NCBI GenBank assembly: GCA_045837725.1
Contig: JBEWZL010000102.1
Location: 310,001-374,000 of the forward strand
DNA from: Vermamoeba vermiformis
Lineage: Eukaryota; Tubulinea; Echinamoebida
Length of the DNA: 64,000 nucleotides
Direction of reading: 5' to 3'
Shown here one piece after another: positions 25,078 to 37,171 of the stretch. The translations under genes were made by a program, and so were the position numbers. The notes under the pieces were generated by a model that did not search any database, was not told where the DNA came from, and saw only the letters and a list, made by a program, of their open reading frames with translations. Position 1 is the stretch's first letter. Every line of letters starts with the position of its first letter.

Positions 25078-26930
25078 GGTCGAAATCTAAGGGAGAATAG
25101 AGAGCTTCATATTAGATATTATTATAAATGATGTAAGATACAATAAAACATAATTTGACGTCGTGTTTAGTGAGTTAATTTCGATTTGGATCAGAGAAAT
25201 GATTAGTTTAATGGAAGGACAGCTGATCCGGCATGATTAGAATTTTAGTAAAATAAATACAATAATTTGATTACTATAGCGATTGCTTGAATTTTGCGGT
25301 TGTCGGTCGAGTAAGAAAATTACAGCCAAAGTTCTGGATCGAGTGACTTCGCAAAAATTTAGCTGATAATCGTTAATCGTTCCGAACTATTTTACCGGCT
25401 TAATAAATAATATGAAGAGAAAATTATTAGTAATCGCGCAACGCATGTCAATAAATTGTAAAAAGTCAAAGGATTTCACTGAAACGGTCGTTTTGTCGAC
25501 TTACTCTGTTAATTTTGTATCGAACTACTACTGAGCCGTCATATGAGCATAATATTATGCACGCGTTGTTGTGGCTTCTGTGAAGGGCGATTTTTATAAA
25601 TAAATTAACGTCAGAAAATGACCTCAAGCGAACTGACAGTGAAACAACTCAAATATAATTCTTTTTAAACGTAATTAGACAAGTATAGTAACGGGCATCC
25701 ATTAAAGTTGTGCCAGCCCGTTTTCGCTTGATTTTTCAGTTTCATCCGGTCTCGGATCACGAATAATTTCAATCAATCTCGTAAGGCAAGGCAACTACGA
25801 GTCTATTTGATGAATTGCAAGCAGTTCTTAGTATTTGAGGCTAATAAGCTCGAGTTCTGCTTCCCACAATAGTTGAGCGGCAAACAGTAACAAAACTGCG
25901 ATTTTGGCTCTCATTCGCTTTCAAAAAGGGTTGCCTTCCCGTGAAGGACAGGTAACAATCTGTTACTTGTTCTGAATGGCTATCAAGACATTTGGGCAAC
26001 ATAATTTTTATGATCGCGAGAGTCTGGCTTGCTTCAGCTGGGCATTCGCTCCCAAAATATCAAAAAAATTAATTAAAAATACTGTGGGGTCAAGGGAGGG
26101 GTTTGAGAGGGTTTCTGCGTCGGGGATAAGGATTGACGAGATCTGCACCTGAAAAATTCAATTTGTTTTCAGATCTGCATTTCGTGTGAAATCTTGCTCT
26201 CTGACGCGTAGTATTTGTCAAAAGAGCAATATTAGACTCACAAGTGCGTTCACTTTTGGCGCGAAGTGCTTAATAAATGATTTTTCAACAAGGACGAGGC
26301 TCCCAAAACAAATAAGCCTCAAACAAGCCATAAAACAACAATTTTGAACTCCTTTCAGTTATCTTTGCGCTTGGGGCAGTCACTTCGGTAAGCCCGCAAT
26401 ACTCCATACACCCTACATCATAAACATAAACTAATCACGTATCTTCTATTCATGCAGGAACATGATGTTACGACAGATTCGAAGTTATTGCTAATTGAAA
26501 ACTACATCCAAGCCTCGGGCCCCGGCACTGCCGTGGCCCAATTTCTGGAAACCCGTATGGGTTCCTTCTTAATATTTAAAAAAATTAAAACGGGGTAGAT
26601 GCGGGTTAGGGGTATAAAGGGAAAGGCGTAGGGACAAGCGCCATAATTTCTAAAATTATCGTATGCGTTCTAAACGGGTTTGGGAGGTGAAATTGCGTAC
26701 TGGACTCAGATCCAAGATCGTTACCACCGAGATGGCGCCAACACCGGAGAAGAATCTCGAAGGGTGATTGCTGTCGCTTCTCTTTTGTAAACACGGAATA
26801 AATAAACCCTTGCGCAAGCTTTGTAATAGGAATCAATCTCGGTTTCGGTGTTCAAGCTGGTGGATTTGTTCCTGTTGCAACGCGTTCATTTTATTCGTCA
26901 CTTCGCTGAAGTCCACCACGCACTAAATAT
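25078..26930. other. Large intergenic stretch with one gene scrap
   Basis: About 1.85 kb separate the divergent ferric-reductase and CNNM genes. Apart from the DJ-1-like fragment at 26460-26598 I find no supported coding region. The minus-strand open frame 26606-26836 has no good family match. The region has scattered A/T-rich runs and one G-rich patch (26090-26130). Promoters of both neighbours should be at its ends. Confidence 0.45.
26459..26598 (+). pseudogene. Possible DJ-1/PfpI-family C-terminal exon remnant
   Basis: After a good acceptor (ttcatgcag) comes a 46-codon frame ending at a TAG: VTTDSKLLLIENYIQASGPG then TAVAQFLETRMG. The pattern 'D-x-x-L-I-x-x-x-G-P-G-T-A-x-x-F' is the C-terminal signature of DJ-1/PfpI proteins. 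A short upstream exon-like piece (tttcag|TTATCTTTGCGC...TTCG|gtaagc, 26358-26391) could belong with it. I could not find the N-terminal domain or the catalytic cysteine region upstream. It therefore looks like a leftover of a decayed or partly duplicated gene; chance similarity is possible. Confidence 0.3.
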
Positions 26931-29104
26931 ATGCAAAACGGACTCGGCCGCTTCAACAAATCGGCAATAGGCAGACTAAAACCTATCCTTCTATTGCTCG
27001 GCATCTTATGTCTGTGTCAAGCTAGCCAAGCAAATCTGCTTTCAGAGGCAACTCCCTCTGCTCACGAGGTTGGGACCCCTATAGAATGTTTCGCAATATT
27101 GAGAGGCGAGATTGAATGCAATGGAACTGTTTATACAAACGCAGCCGAAGAAACCGATGAGCCAGGCTCACCTCCATTTTTCTTTCATTTATTTGGCGTT
27201 ATTTTCTGTGTATTATTTGCTGGTAAGTTGATCGATTATGATAATGCCAAGATTGCAAGCATAATATAAAATTAAATTATTTTGTTTTCCGTTTTTGTGA
27301 TTTTCGAGTTTTCAGTATCGATTTTGTAATATTATCCTTGCCAATATGACGGAATTAATATATACATTGCGAGATTGGCTATTAAAAAATTTAACCGTTG
27401 CATATTTCTTTTAATTTCGAGCAACAACAATTTGCATCCGTCAGTGAGATTACGCGAAGATTACGAATACATTTTATCGCAAATATATGTAACTAATATA
27501 ATTTCGCGTAGGTTTGATGTCTGGCCTGACTTTGGGTCTATTAAGTTTGGATGTTTTGACCTTAGAAATTCTGATCAAGAGTGGTACGCCTAGTCAACGC
27601 AAGCACGCTATGCGTATTATGCCTCTAGTCAAGCGCCACCACTTATTGCTCGTTACGCTATTGTTATGTAACGCCGCTGCTATGGAGGTAACGATCTACC
27701 TAAAGCTATCCAGTTACAAGCTATCTTAATATCGCTTCGTATAATCAATACAATATACCATGTACTAACGTATTGTTATAGTGCTTGCCTCTATTTTTGG
27801 AGAAGCTCGTCGATCCAGTGTTGGCCATTATTATTTCCGTTACAGCCGTCTTGTTCTTCGGAGAGTAAGTTATAATCACTATCCTCGATACAAATTCATA
27901 TGATGCTGAATATATACGCTATTGGAGTTACTCATACATTGCTTTTTAGAGTATTTCCTCAAGCCATCTGCTCTCGTTACGGTTTGGCTATTGGTTCAGT
28001 TCTGTCTTACGTAGTTTGGGGCCTCATCGGTATCTGCTTCATTGTATCTTATCCCGTCGGCAAACTGCTCGATTGGATGCTCGGTGTTTCGCACGGCACC
28101 TTCTTCAGACGAGCTGGTACGTTATCCATCATCAGATCTACTATCCAGCAGGTCATTCTAACGTGCATATTAGAACTTAAGGAGCTTATTTCATTCCACG
28201 AAAGAGGAAAGTCGAAGCAAACTGAAGAGCCCTTGGATAAAGTAAGTCAGATCTCGATTGCTAGCTTCAGTGTGGCGTATTTAACTTCCTTCCCGTGTAG
28301 GACGAAGTTAAAATCATTACTGGTGCTTTGGAATTGAAGAACAAGACTGCTCGTCAAGCGATGATTCCTTTGGATCAGGTGTTCATGTTGAGTATTGAGG
28401 ACAAGTTGGATAGAAAGACCTTCGAACAAGTACGTGTCATATACTTAAAGCCGAGACCTATAACCTAAATATGCATTGCTGTTAGCAACCTATTGATTAT
28501 GTACTAATATTTTGTGTTGTAGATCTTGAGCAAGGGCCGCAGTCGTGTTCCACTCTACAAGGACGGAGATCGTAAGATGATTGTTGGATACATTCTTGTC
28601 AAGAACTTGGTCAATATGGACCCTACCCTCGAGACTCCGATTCGAAACCTCAATATTAGACGTCTTCCTAATGTCGCTGCTGAAACGAATCTGTTCAGAA
28701 TGTTGAAGCACTTCAAGAAGGGTCAAAGTACGCGCCTTGATCATATTTAACGCTATATGCATGCTAACGACAGCACTTAGGTCATATGGCTATCGTTGTC
28801 GATGACAAGGATCTCACGCCAGTCGGTATTTTGACACTTGAAGATGTCATGGAAGAGTTGCTGCAAGAGGAAATTATCGACGAGACTGACTTGCTCGTGA
28901 GCAGTAACAACAATATTCCCAAGCCCAGTCCTTTGAACTACTAACATTGTGTTGCCCATGCCCATCATTTCAACTGGCCCCAATAACAATAGTACCGCGC
29001 TGAAAGACTCGTCGAGCGGATCTGGTTCCGATATTATTGTAGAAATCGACTCTAAGGGTAATAAGCATATCGAGAAGCGATCATTGCTTCACAACATGAA
29101 GTAG
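26931..29104 (+). CDS. CNNM/ACDP-type metal transporter (DUF21 + CBS pair)
   Basis: This is a CNNM/Mam3-family membrane protein linked in animals and yeast to magnesium and divalent-metal homeostasis. The start [14 protein letters not shown] at 26931 leads to a signal-like span ([19 protein letters not shown]). The DUF21 membrane domain starts with [20 protein letters not shown] (27510-27570) and includes [20 protein letters not shown] and [20 protein letters not shown]. The CBS pair follows: [40 protein letters not shown], and [31 protein letters not shown]. The first frame stops at 28944 (IPKPSPLNY). A serine-rich continuation ([20 protein letters not shown] to the TAG at 29104) joins in phase if an intron runs from gtaaca (about 28902) to gctgaaag (about 29006); I therefore give the longer end. 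Eight or so introns. Confidence 0.88.
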
Positions 29105-29331
29105 AGCTGCGGATGTGCACAATCTCAAATCCGCTGCTTTATCATGTTCCTCATTGTGAATAGCTGTTTTGTTTCATTTGTAATAAACTATTCTTGAATT
29201 TACACTCAATTTGAACGCGTTTTGTGCGTGGCTTAAAAAAAGTGCAATTTGCTTCTTTCAAACGGAGATATTTTTATATTTTATTTTTTTGAGTCGAGGT
29301 CACCATAAGAGATCGTCATAATTGGTATATA

Positions 29332-32300
29332 ATGTCTGACGATAACGGTGCTGCGACTACGACTTCGAGCACATCCACAACGGACAGAAGCAGCAGTTCC
29401 AGCTCTTCTAGACCTCGTTACGTTTCAAGGTACGAATCCAGCTCCTCAACGACCTCATCGAAGTACGAGCCATCTACTAGTAGCTCAACTGCTACTGGCA
29501 GTGCTTCAACACGTAGCACTTACGTGCCTCGTTCGTCACGAACAGATGCGACTTCAGCTAGCAGCACTTCAACCCGAGGAGATTCATCCAGCACCTCTTC
29601 GAGCACTAGAAGCACTTATACACCTTCAACCTCAACTTCAACGTATACATCACGATATTCGAGAAACAGAGACAGGTAAATTTAAAAATTAAATTAAAAT
29701 TGAGAGCTAGCATATTTTATTTGGTACAGTATAAATTTAATAATTACGTTGGTTATAGGGTGTATATAATAATTAAAGATTTATTAATTTTTCACTGCCA
29801 ACGTTTTTTCATCAGATGTTAAATTCTACGGTTAATTTCAAATACGAGCATTGACAAGCAATTTTGAAAGAACGGAATATTACACTGTATATATAAGCGC
29901 GTATAATAATATTTTGCATTATCAATCGTAATTTCCAAGTTGAATATTCTATCGAATCTAAATATCTTCAAATGGTTTTCTAACGTTTATCAAATTAGCG
30001 ATGCAACTACTAGCACCACTACATCTTCATACACAAGAAGGAGAGATGAGAATGGTACTTCAAGCACAGCTAACGGCCGAAGCTCCGCAACGGATTCTGT
30101 CGGCGGATCAGAATACAAACGTGCTCGTAGCTCCAGAATTAGCAGCGACATTGCTGATGCACCTGTCAGCTTAGTGCCCGTCGTTAGCGACAGAGATATT
30201 CAAGTACGTCCGATACAGCTAATTATATAATCGAAAATTTTTAAGCCAGATCCTATCACTTGACAGATCTCGTACAAAATTTCTTAAGGATAATATCATT
30301 CCTCGAAATTAAATATTAATACTGTATATTATGTAGGATGAAATGGCTAAGACCGAGGAATCTAAAGTCCGTGTCGAGCGAACAAACCAACGTTTGATTA
30401 AAGATTTGAGCGACGCTCATGCTATGACTGTCAAGCTTGAGGGTGATATTAAGAATAAGGTGAGTATATGATAGCTATTAATATTCGTATGATGAATATT
30501 CAGAAGGCTTGCATAGATATTAATTTTCGACGACCAATTATAATTATCAGTCAGTTTATTCTACTAGTGCAGCTATTTCTACGAATTATTTATGGCCGTT
30601 TACTAACACTTATATTTTTTAATTTATAGGAAGAAGGTTGGAAGGCCCTTCAAAGCAAGTTGGAAGAGGATCTGAAAAGACAACAATTTGAGTTCAACCG
30701 ACAAAAGAAGGAGCTCGAAAATAAGATAGAAGTGCTTATGGGCAAGATAGAAGAGGCTAAAGTCGAAGCTGAGGACCGAAAAGAAAAAGAAAAGCGAGTT
30801 TGGGAACGAGATCTTCGTTTGGCTCAAAGCGAGTTGGACGGATTAAAAGCTAAAATCCAAGACGACACTAGTGACAAGAAGATTAAGCAGCTCGAAGAAC
30901 AATTGAATAAGGAGAAAGATGCTCGTAGCTCCGTCGAAAGCGATCTGAAGAAACTCAACTTGAAAATTCAGAACTTGGAGAATGAAAAGAGCGCGCAAGA
31001 AAAAACAATTAACAAGCTCGAGAATACTATTAGCGAAATGGCTAAGAGCCAATCGGTAATCAAGGAGCTCGAGTCTACTGTTGATAACTTGGAACGCGAG
31101 GCTAAGAAGCTCAAGGACGCCAATCAAAAGATTAAGGATGTAAGTATTATACTATACTATTGTATTATATATATTATCTTGAATAGCACCATTCATTTTC
31201 AAAATTAATTTTTGTGCAAAATTTCGTTAGTCAGTACGCGATGAAAGCTGAATACGAATACAATATTGGTATCGCTATTCTAAAGCTATTATTTTAGTTG
31301 GAAAATCAAGCCAATAAAGATTCAGACGCTATTGCTCAATTGAAGCGAGATCTCAAATCCGCTCTCAACAAGGCTGAAAGTTCTGACAGCGAGCGAAAGA
31401 ACTTGGAGCGCGAGGTTCAACGCGCTAAAATGCTTGCAAGTAGCAGTCGATCAACAGGCTCTGGCTCTCGAGAGTCCGCTGCTGAAGATAACCGCAAGTT
31501 CGACGAACTCAACACTCAGATCCGCAAAATGGAGCGAGACCACAAGCGCGCTATTGAAGATAAGGACGCTGAGATTGAGAAGCTCCAAGCTGATGTTAAG
31601 AAGCAACAAGGACTCGTTGAGAAGGGTAATCAGACCACTCAAGATCTCGAAAAGATCATCAAGAAGGAGCGCGAAGAGGCCAAACAAGCCGCGTAAGTAA
31701 TAGTACAATATAGTTTGCCTAGTAATGGCTATTAATATACGTATAATATTAGTGAACATGCTCGTCAACAGATCTCTCAATTGGAACAACAATTGGACGA
31801 CACCAACGAAGAATTGTTGAAGACTCAAAAGGCCATTTTGAAGAAGGAAAGCGAGAAGGGTACGTATCATAAGCGTAATATCATTATAGTAATATGAGGT
31901 CTAATTGTGTTGTCTTGCAGATGAGGTTCAAGTGAGCTTCGAAGGAGCGAAGGCCAGTCTCGAACAAACCAAGGGTACTTTGGCCAAGACTGACGCTGCC
32001 TATAAGCAAACACAAGAGACACTTAAAGTGGTCGAGAAGGACTTGCGCACAGTGTATGTATTAGTTCAAGAGCTATTAATGACACGTGTCTATCGCGTCA
32101 CCAAGTCACCGTCGCGCATCAAATTTTTTTCGTTCCGACACGAGGCCTAACATTATTTTTAAATAGAAACAAGGAACTTGAAGAGACTAAAGAAAAGTTG
32201 AAGGAGACTGAAGAAGAATTAGCCACTACTAAACGTACTCTTGAAGAGACCCGCACCGAATCTGCTGCCATGAAAGTCAGCTTTGAAAAAGTTATTTCGG

Positions 32301-33104
32301 ACCTCGAAGAAGAGCTGTACGATGAAACTATTCAAAAAGAACGTTTGCTCAAGGTCAAGGCTGAATTGGAAGCTGAAGTCGCGAGTTTGCGATGGTACTT
32401 CCAACCTCTCGGTACGTACTTGTCGATGTTTCAGACGACTTACTATATATGGTGATGAACATGTACTGACATCTTGGTGTTGTAGACGAGCAGGCCGACG
32501 AGCCCGAGAAGAAGGCAAACGTCGACGACTTCTTTGTCAACTGGCGAAACAACCTCAACGAGGAGTTGCGCCTCTTGGCCGAGCGATCCAAGCGCGACAA
32601 GCAGAACCGCCGTACATTGGGCGAGTTGGAAGAGTCCTTGAAGGAGGCTCTGAGCTCGTTGTCGGACGAGTACCGCGAAGACGCCGTGCCCGAGCTTGAA
32701 GACTTGATGAAGGCTATGACTATGGCTGACTTTAAGACCAAGACAAAGTTGCAGATCTTCTGCATCTTGATCGAAAACAGATGTCAACCGGGTGTCATTC
32801 GAGAGTTTGCTAACGTCTGTTTGGATATGGCCGAGGGCAAGCAGGTCCATTTGATGGAGACCCCAGAAATGATAATCAAATTCGCTACAAGAGACATGCA
32901 AAACAGCGAGGGCGCTCTTTCGGTAAGTTTTTATAATTACAGATTACCATAAAAGGAAAGTAGACTAATGAAATTTCTAATTTTTAGCTCCGTGATGCTA
33001 TTCTTGATCGCTTGGCGCAGATCCGTGCCCGTAAGATGAAGATTGAATTGATGGCTGCAAAGATTACTATTTTGGAAGGAGGCGAATACGAAGTCCCGCA
33101 GTAA
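29332..33104 (+). CDS. Long coiled-coil protein with intermediate-filament-like head-rod-tail layout
   Basis: Ten exons (29332-29675, 29999-30203, 30337-30459, 30630-31139, 31298-31692, 31753-31859, 31921-32053, 32167-32411, 32486-32922, 32988-33104) join in phase to about 871 residues. Residues 1-180 are a Ser/Thr/Arg/Tyr-rich head (SSSSSSSRPRYVSRYESSSS, STYVPRSSRTDATS) resembling the basic, phosphorylatable heads of vimentin-type filaments. Residues about 190-690 are almost uninterrupted heptad-rich coiled coil (LKRQQFEFNRQKKELENKIE, KLENTISEMAKSQSVIKELE). The last roughly 185 residues form a compact helical tail (WRNNLNEELRLLAERSKRDK, KTKLQIFCILIENRCQPGVI, AILDRLAQIRARKMKIEL). I see no lamin-tail fold, CaaX box, motor or kinase domain. 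A structural, filament-forming role is inferred from layout alone; the tail family is unknown to me. The first intron (323 bases) is the longest of the gene. Confidence 0.78.
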
Positions 33105-33240
33105 ATCAATTGAAGTCAAAATTGTACCGATCATCAGTTGTTATATTAGCAAACCAAAACCAATCATTTAGTTGCAATTATTTAATAAAATCTGTTAATT
33201 TATTGTTAACAAGGGACTCTACTATGTTCAGTGTTCGCCG

Positions 33241-34564
33241 TTACAAATCAACGAAGCACAAATGCATAGGTGCATCTCTTTTCTTATCGCTTCGCATCAA
33301 TATGAACAATCTGTTCTTCACGAGTGCGACATTATGAACAACGTTCTCCGTTGACTTGGCCCACTTAACGCCACAAACTTCCAGCGTAAAACTCTTCTCT
33401 TGCGCGTAGACATCGTGCACGAAGACATTCGTGTTCTTGTTCATAAAGTAGAATGGAAATTTCTTGGCCGTGTCGCTTTTGAGCCGTGCTTCGAGTCGCT
33501 CTTCAACAGGGTATTGTTTGAGCATCTTGCTCAAGGTCGGTTGACCAATTTCAGCGATCTGGACGAAGCTACCAGTAGTGCGCGAGAGGTACCCGAATAC
33601 TCCGTCGATATAGATCCAATCGTATACTATTCTGGTGTTCTTTAACGGTGACAAGTTGACGCTTACGGGGCATTCCGTCAGATCCGGCAATTTGTACACA
33701 GTCCGTTCATCCCACCATTCTAACATTACGAGATCCTCGTCATCTATATAGACCAGACCATATTAATTGATGTCACTATTATAATAATCTTCCTTACAGT
33801 AACAGATTGTTTGAACGGTTTCCATGAAATCAGAGCCGTCTCTGTTCATGAACGAAGTAATTGGCTCAATCTCGCCCTCTCGCAATTGCTCTAATGCTAT
33901 CATATCCCCAGGCAATATGAATATATCTTGGATGAAGGTATTCGCTGTCAACCACTTAGGGTGCTTGCTAACAAAGGCTGGATTCTCTGATAGATCTGCT
34001 AAACTCCTGGACAGTATTTGATCTTGATAGACGTAGTACAATATGCCTTCTTTCATGCAATATATTTTATCATAGTCAAATGGCAATTTAAGCAGCTGCA
34101 ATGAAGATTTGTTTCTTTCTCGTTTTGCCGAGGTTGACACTTTTAATCAGAGTGTTGAGGGCTTCTTGATAGCTGGCAAAGCGAGATATATTATACCACG
34201 TGTCGGAATTGTAAAAAGAGCTGAATATTCTCCTCCACCACGCTTCTGTCAAATTAATAAGGTTACATCTGAATAAAAGATTAGAAAAAACATTAGTTGA
34301 AATAAATCAAAAATTACTTACAATTGCCGATTCGTTCTTTTCATATGAACGATAGTATTTTCTGGTAATATTTTATCTTTTGGAATTATTTGGGTGTCAG
34401 TGGGATCGATTGACAATTAATTTCCTCAACAATTCCTTAGGTGTATGTTCGTCTATCTGTCGAGCGTGTGCTTCCCATTCTCGAGCACCTCGTTCAAAAT
34501 CTTCTCGCAGCGAATGGATCGCATAATCAACGATATGCATCCACATCTCTGACGGCAAGTCCAT
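33241..34564 (-). CDS. F-box-like protein, uncharacterised
   Basis: The ATG at 34564 starts MDLPSEMWMHIVDYAIHSLR, an F-box-like first helix. After an intron (donor gttgag, acceptor ttaccag) comes RTNRQLCNLINLTEAWWRRI, the usual second half of an F-box. The next joins are micro-introns: gtcaac...cattgcag (43 bases, about 34084-34126) leads into LLKLPFDYDKIYCMKEGILY, and gtaagg...atatag (about 33742) leads into DEDLVMLEWWDERTVYKLPD. The C-terminal 350 residues look like a beta-rich propeller-like domain (FGYLSRTTGSFVQIAEIGQP, KKFPFYFMNKNTNVFVHDVY), with no name I can give. It ends FVDL at 33241, tail to tail with the coiled-coil gene (137 bases apart). Joins were chosen to keep frame and are uncertain. 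SCF adaptor is the likely role. Confidence 0.6.
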
Positions 34565-35234
34565 TCTCTTGAGATATTAAAAAGAAGTTATGTAACTATA
34601 CTACTTCGTTATTGCTATGACATTATGTTACGCGATTAAAAGCTTGTAATGTCCTATTAGGACAAAAGCAGATATTTTTTGCCTTAGATCACAATCACAA
34701 TCACAACGGCGAATAGCTTGAACAATATGTACACAATTGATGTTGCTCGAAGATACAACGGCTTTGACTCAGGTGGACTAGGGTATGGCCTCGTTGTATT
34801 GTTTGCGTCCAGTCGGGATCAGCATTGAAATAAGTTCACGTTAGTACTGGCCTCTCGGATATCCGTTTATTTATAGAATATTACGCGTAATTATGTAGCG
34901 CGAACAGAGGCGTTTGATTTTTGAATTATTATCATAATTTATTCATAATTAATTTCAGATCGGCCCAGTGGCAGCATCTTTATACGAAATGAATACGATT
35001 ATAAGATATTTAATAACGATATATCTAAAAATAGCATTCAAAGTATTTACTCAAACTTCACGATCGAAAAAACGGAAAATGATCCAATTTTCTTTCTTGT
35101 TCACGCGATCTAATTATTCGAATACTGCCATTAGAGAAAATATATAAAGAGTTCGTGTTCGCAGCTGTCCATTCATTCACTTCAACACAACACAAAGCAA
35201 AACAACAAGCAGATCGCGAAACAACAACTTTAAA
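34565..35234. other. Intergenic region, divergent promoters
   Basis: A/T-rich gap between the F-box-like gene (minus) and the small protein gene (plus). A run rich in CAC/CAA repeats just before 35235 (35180-35230) is probably the leader of the downstream gene. Nothing else identified. Confidence 0.4.
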
Positions 35235-35676
35235 ATGCAATACGCCGCTTATCCTTCGACTAACGCAGCTGTTCCCCTCAGCGAGACTCAAGTAATTAAT
35301 CCTCCTGCCGGCACTACTGTTGTTCAGACTGTTGAAAGAACTGGTGTTCCGATCGATACATCCGCCATCGAGATGCGACTTCGAGACTTGTACGCACAAC
35401 TTGCCTTCGCCAAAAAGAAGTACGCCAAGTACGTTAGTGTCGCTGCTACCACTCCAGCATATTTTTGGGTCCCTGTCGCTGGTACAATCTCCGCTCCAGT
35501 AGTTGCCGGTGTTTATGGTGATCGAGCAAACAAGAAAAAGAAATTGATTGAAAGTAAGTACTACACATGACTACAAGTATTGCTGGAGTTATATTAACCC
35601 GGTTTGGTTAGGATTGCAATCCGAGATCGCAGTTTTGGAGTTCCAACTCGCTCAAAACAAGACCCTCTCAACGTAA
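35235..35676 (+). CDS. Small two-exon protein with a hydrophobic middle and helical ends
   Basis: Exon 1 starts MQYAAYPSTNAAVPLSETQV; a GTAAGT intron (about 35553-35611) leads to LQSEIAVLEFQLAQNKTLST and a TAA at 35674. The roughly 128-residue protein has a disordered N-terminus, a charged helix (IEMRLRDLYAQLAFAKKKYA), a Gly/Ala/Val-rich hydrophobic segment (YFWVPVAGTISAPVVAGVYG) that may enter a membrane, a lysine cluster and a C-terminal helix. The leader (35160-35234) is rich in CAAA repeats. I do not know its family. Confidence 0.6.
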
Positions 35677-36032
35677 AATAATTAAATTCGCTTCGTACAA
35701 ACGAGCGACTATGTGAATATGTATATAGAGCTAGAGCTAATTTCGAATAAACGTTCTTAAGTTAATCAATCCCCAGGGACTTTTGTAATCGTTGTACTAT
35801 CCTGTACAAAATTCATTCTATTTGGTTCGTACAATTTAATTAGGTTAGCTCTTTTGGTGTAAGGTGTTGATACTATTATGTAACGAATGAAGGGTTAACG
35901 AGAATTCTTGCTGGATCTTCAAACCTGCTTTGAAATTGAATTGGAGTAATTGTAATGGTTAAAGATTATGATCGATTTATGTACACGGAGGGTATTATAA
36001 CAAAACAAATATTATTTAAGGCGCAATTCTTT
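35677..36032. other. 3'-3' intergenic region
   Basis: This is the gap between convergent genes (small protein and NC2-alpha). It is A/T-rich, with an AATAAA-type signal near 35749. I see no coding or RNA feature. Confidence 0.4.
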
Positions 36033-37012
36033 TTAAAAATTATCGTAGTCCTCTTCGACGTCGTTATTCGGTTTGTTTAAAAGCGTAGGAATTGCCGCAG
36101 CAACAGGCATGGTAGGTAATGAAATAGGAACAACGGGTTGCATTTGTATTACCGGAGCAGCTCCATTATTAGTAACTGGCGGGATCTCGTCCATTTCTTC
36201 GTCGTCCTCATCCATGTCTTCATCGACGTCCATAGTCTTTTTGTCCTTCTTAGGGGCTGGTTTACGACCTCTAGGCGCACCTCCTCCTTTTTTAGGAGCG
36301 GCTTTTGGTGCTTTCTTTTTCTTTGGCGAATCTTCTTCCTCTTCGTCGTCCTCATCTTCTTCTTCTTCGTCTGATTCATCGCTATCGTTTGCATCGTCTT
36401 TATTCTTCTTCTCTGATTTTTTTCTGCAATAAATATGTTATTAATTGACGTTTGGAGCTTTAAAGAATTAACAGAGCGTTACCTTCCAGCACCAGATTTG
36501 CGTTCTGGTTTATCTACATCGACGTCAGGTACGTCTTTAACAATATCTCCGAGGAAATCGAATGTATCGAACTTCTTGGTGCATAATTTCCTGTTTGGAA
36601 TCGTAAATGAGCGAGACTTAAATTTCAAAAATTGTTTAAAATATAGCAATAATTCGCACGTGTTTAAGAACACAAAAATAATAAAATAGTACTTACAAAT
36701 GATACGCTGAAATTGTTTTTGAATTTCTTTCTCGCGTTATTTCAGCAGTCCTGTTGATCAAATCCTGGATGAAGCATTCCAAAGCCTTGGCTGTAATTAT
36801 TTTTGTTATTAATATTCGCAAAATTATTATTATAGTCTATTTTCATACAAACTAATACAGGAGTCTCACGGGTGATTTTTCCAACCTCCTCATCCGTCTG
36901 CATAATTTTTTTAATGCGGCTCTTCAATAAAATACCAATTAGTTTGATTATTAATAGCTATCTTGCATTATATATGTACCACAGGGAACCGGCATCTAAT
37001 CTTTTTGCTCAT
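36033..37012 (-). CDS. DRAP1: NC2-alpha / DRAP1, TBP-binding transcription repressor subunit
   Basis: NC2-alpha pairs with NC2-beta through histone folds and clamps TBP on promoters. The ATG at 37012 begins MSKKIRCRFPV; an intron follows, then SRIKKIMQTDEEVGKITRET, an almost textbook NC2-alpha first helix and loop. Further exons give ALECFIQDLINRTAEITRER, the short KLCTKKFDTFDFLGDIVKDV at the end of the histone fold, and then a long acidic/basic tail (DSDESDEEEEEDEDDEEEED, PKKKKKAPKAAPKK). The tail ends with a proline/methionine-rich stretch and NNDVEEDYDNF. It is head to head with the aldolase-like gene at 37172, only 160 bases apart, so the two probably share a promoter region. Confidence 0.85.
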
Positions 37013-37171
37013 TTGTTGCTGTGTGTAAGTGAATTGATGTGAAAATGAGCGGATGTGCCAAAAAATTCCGTTATTCAAAAAAGTTGCAATTATTTTTCAC
37101 GAACAATTCTCCTGTATTATTTATTTAAACATACACAAGCCATAGTATCTTGGAATCAAATCGTATTACTC

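Noticed and set aside
30624-31870. Leucine/phenylalanine-rich minus-strand open frames in the coiled-coil gene.
   Set aside because: These are shadows of heptad-rich sequence; the ten exons on the plus strand join in phase.
36100-36440. A plus-strand open frame of many serines and phenylalanines opposite NC2-alpha.
   Set aside because: It is the antisense of the acidic Glu/Asp/Lys tail; the histone-fold exons prove the minus strand.
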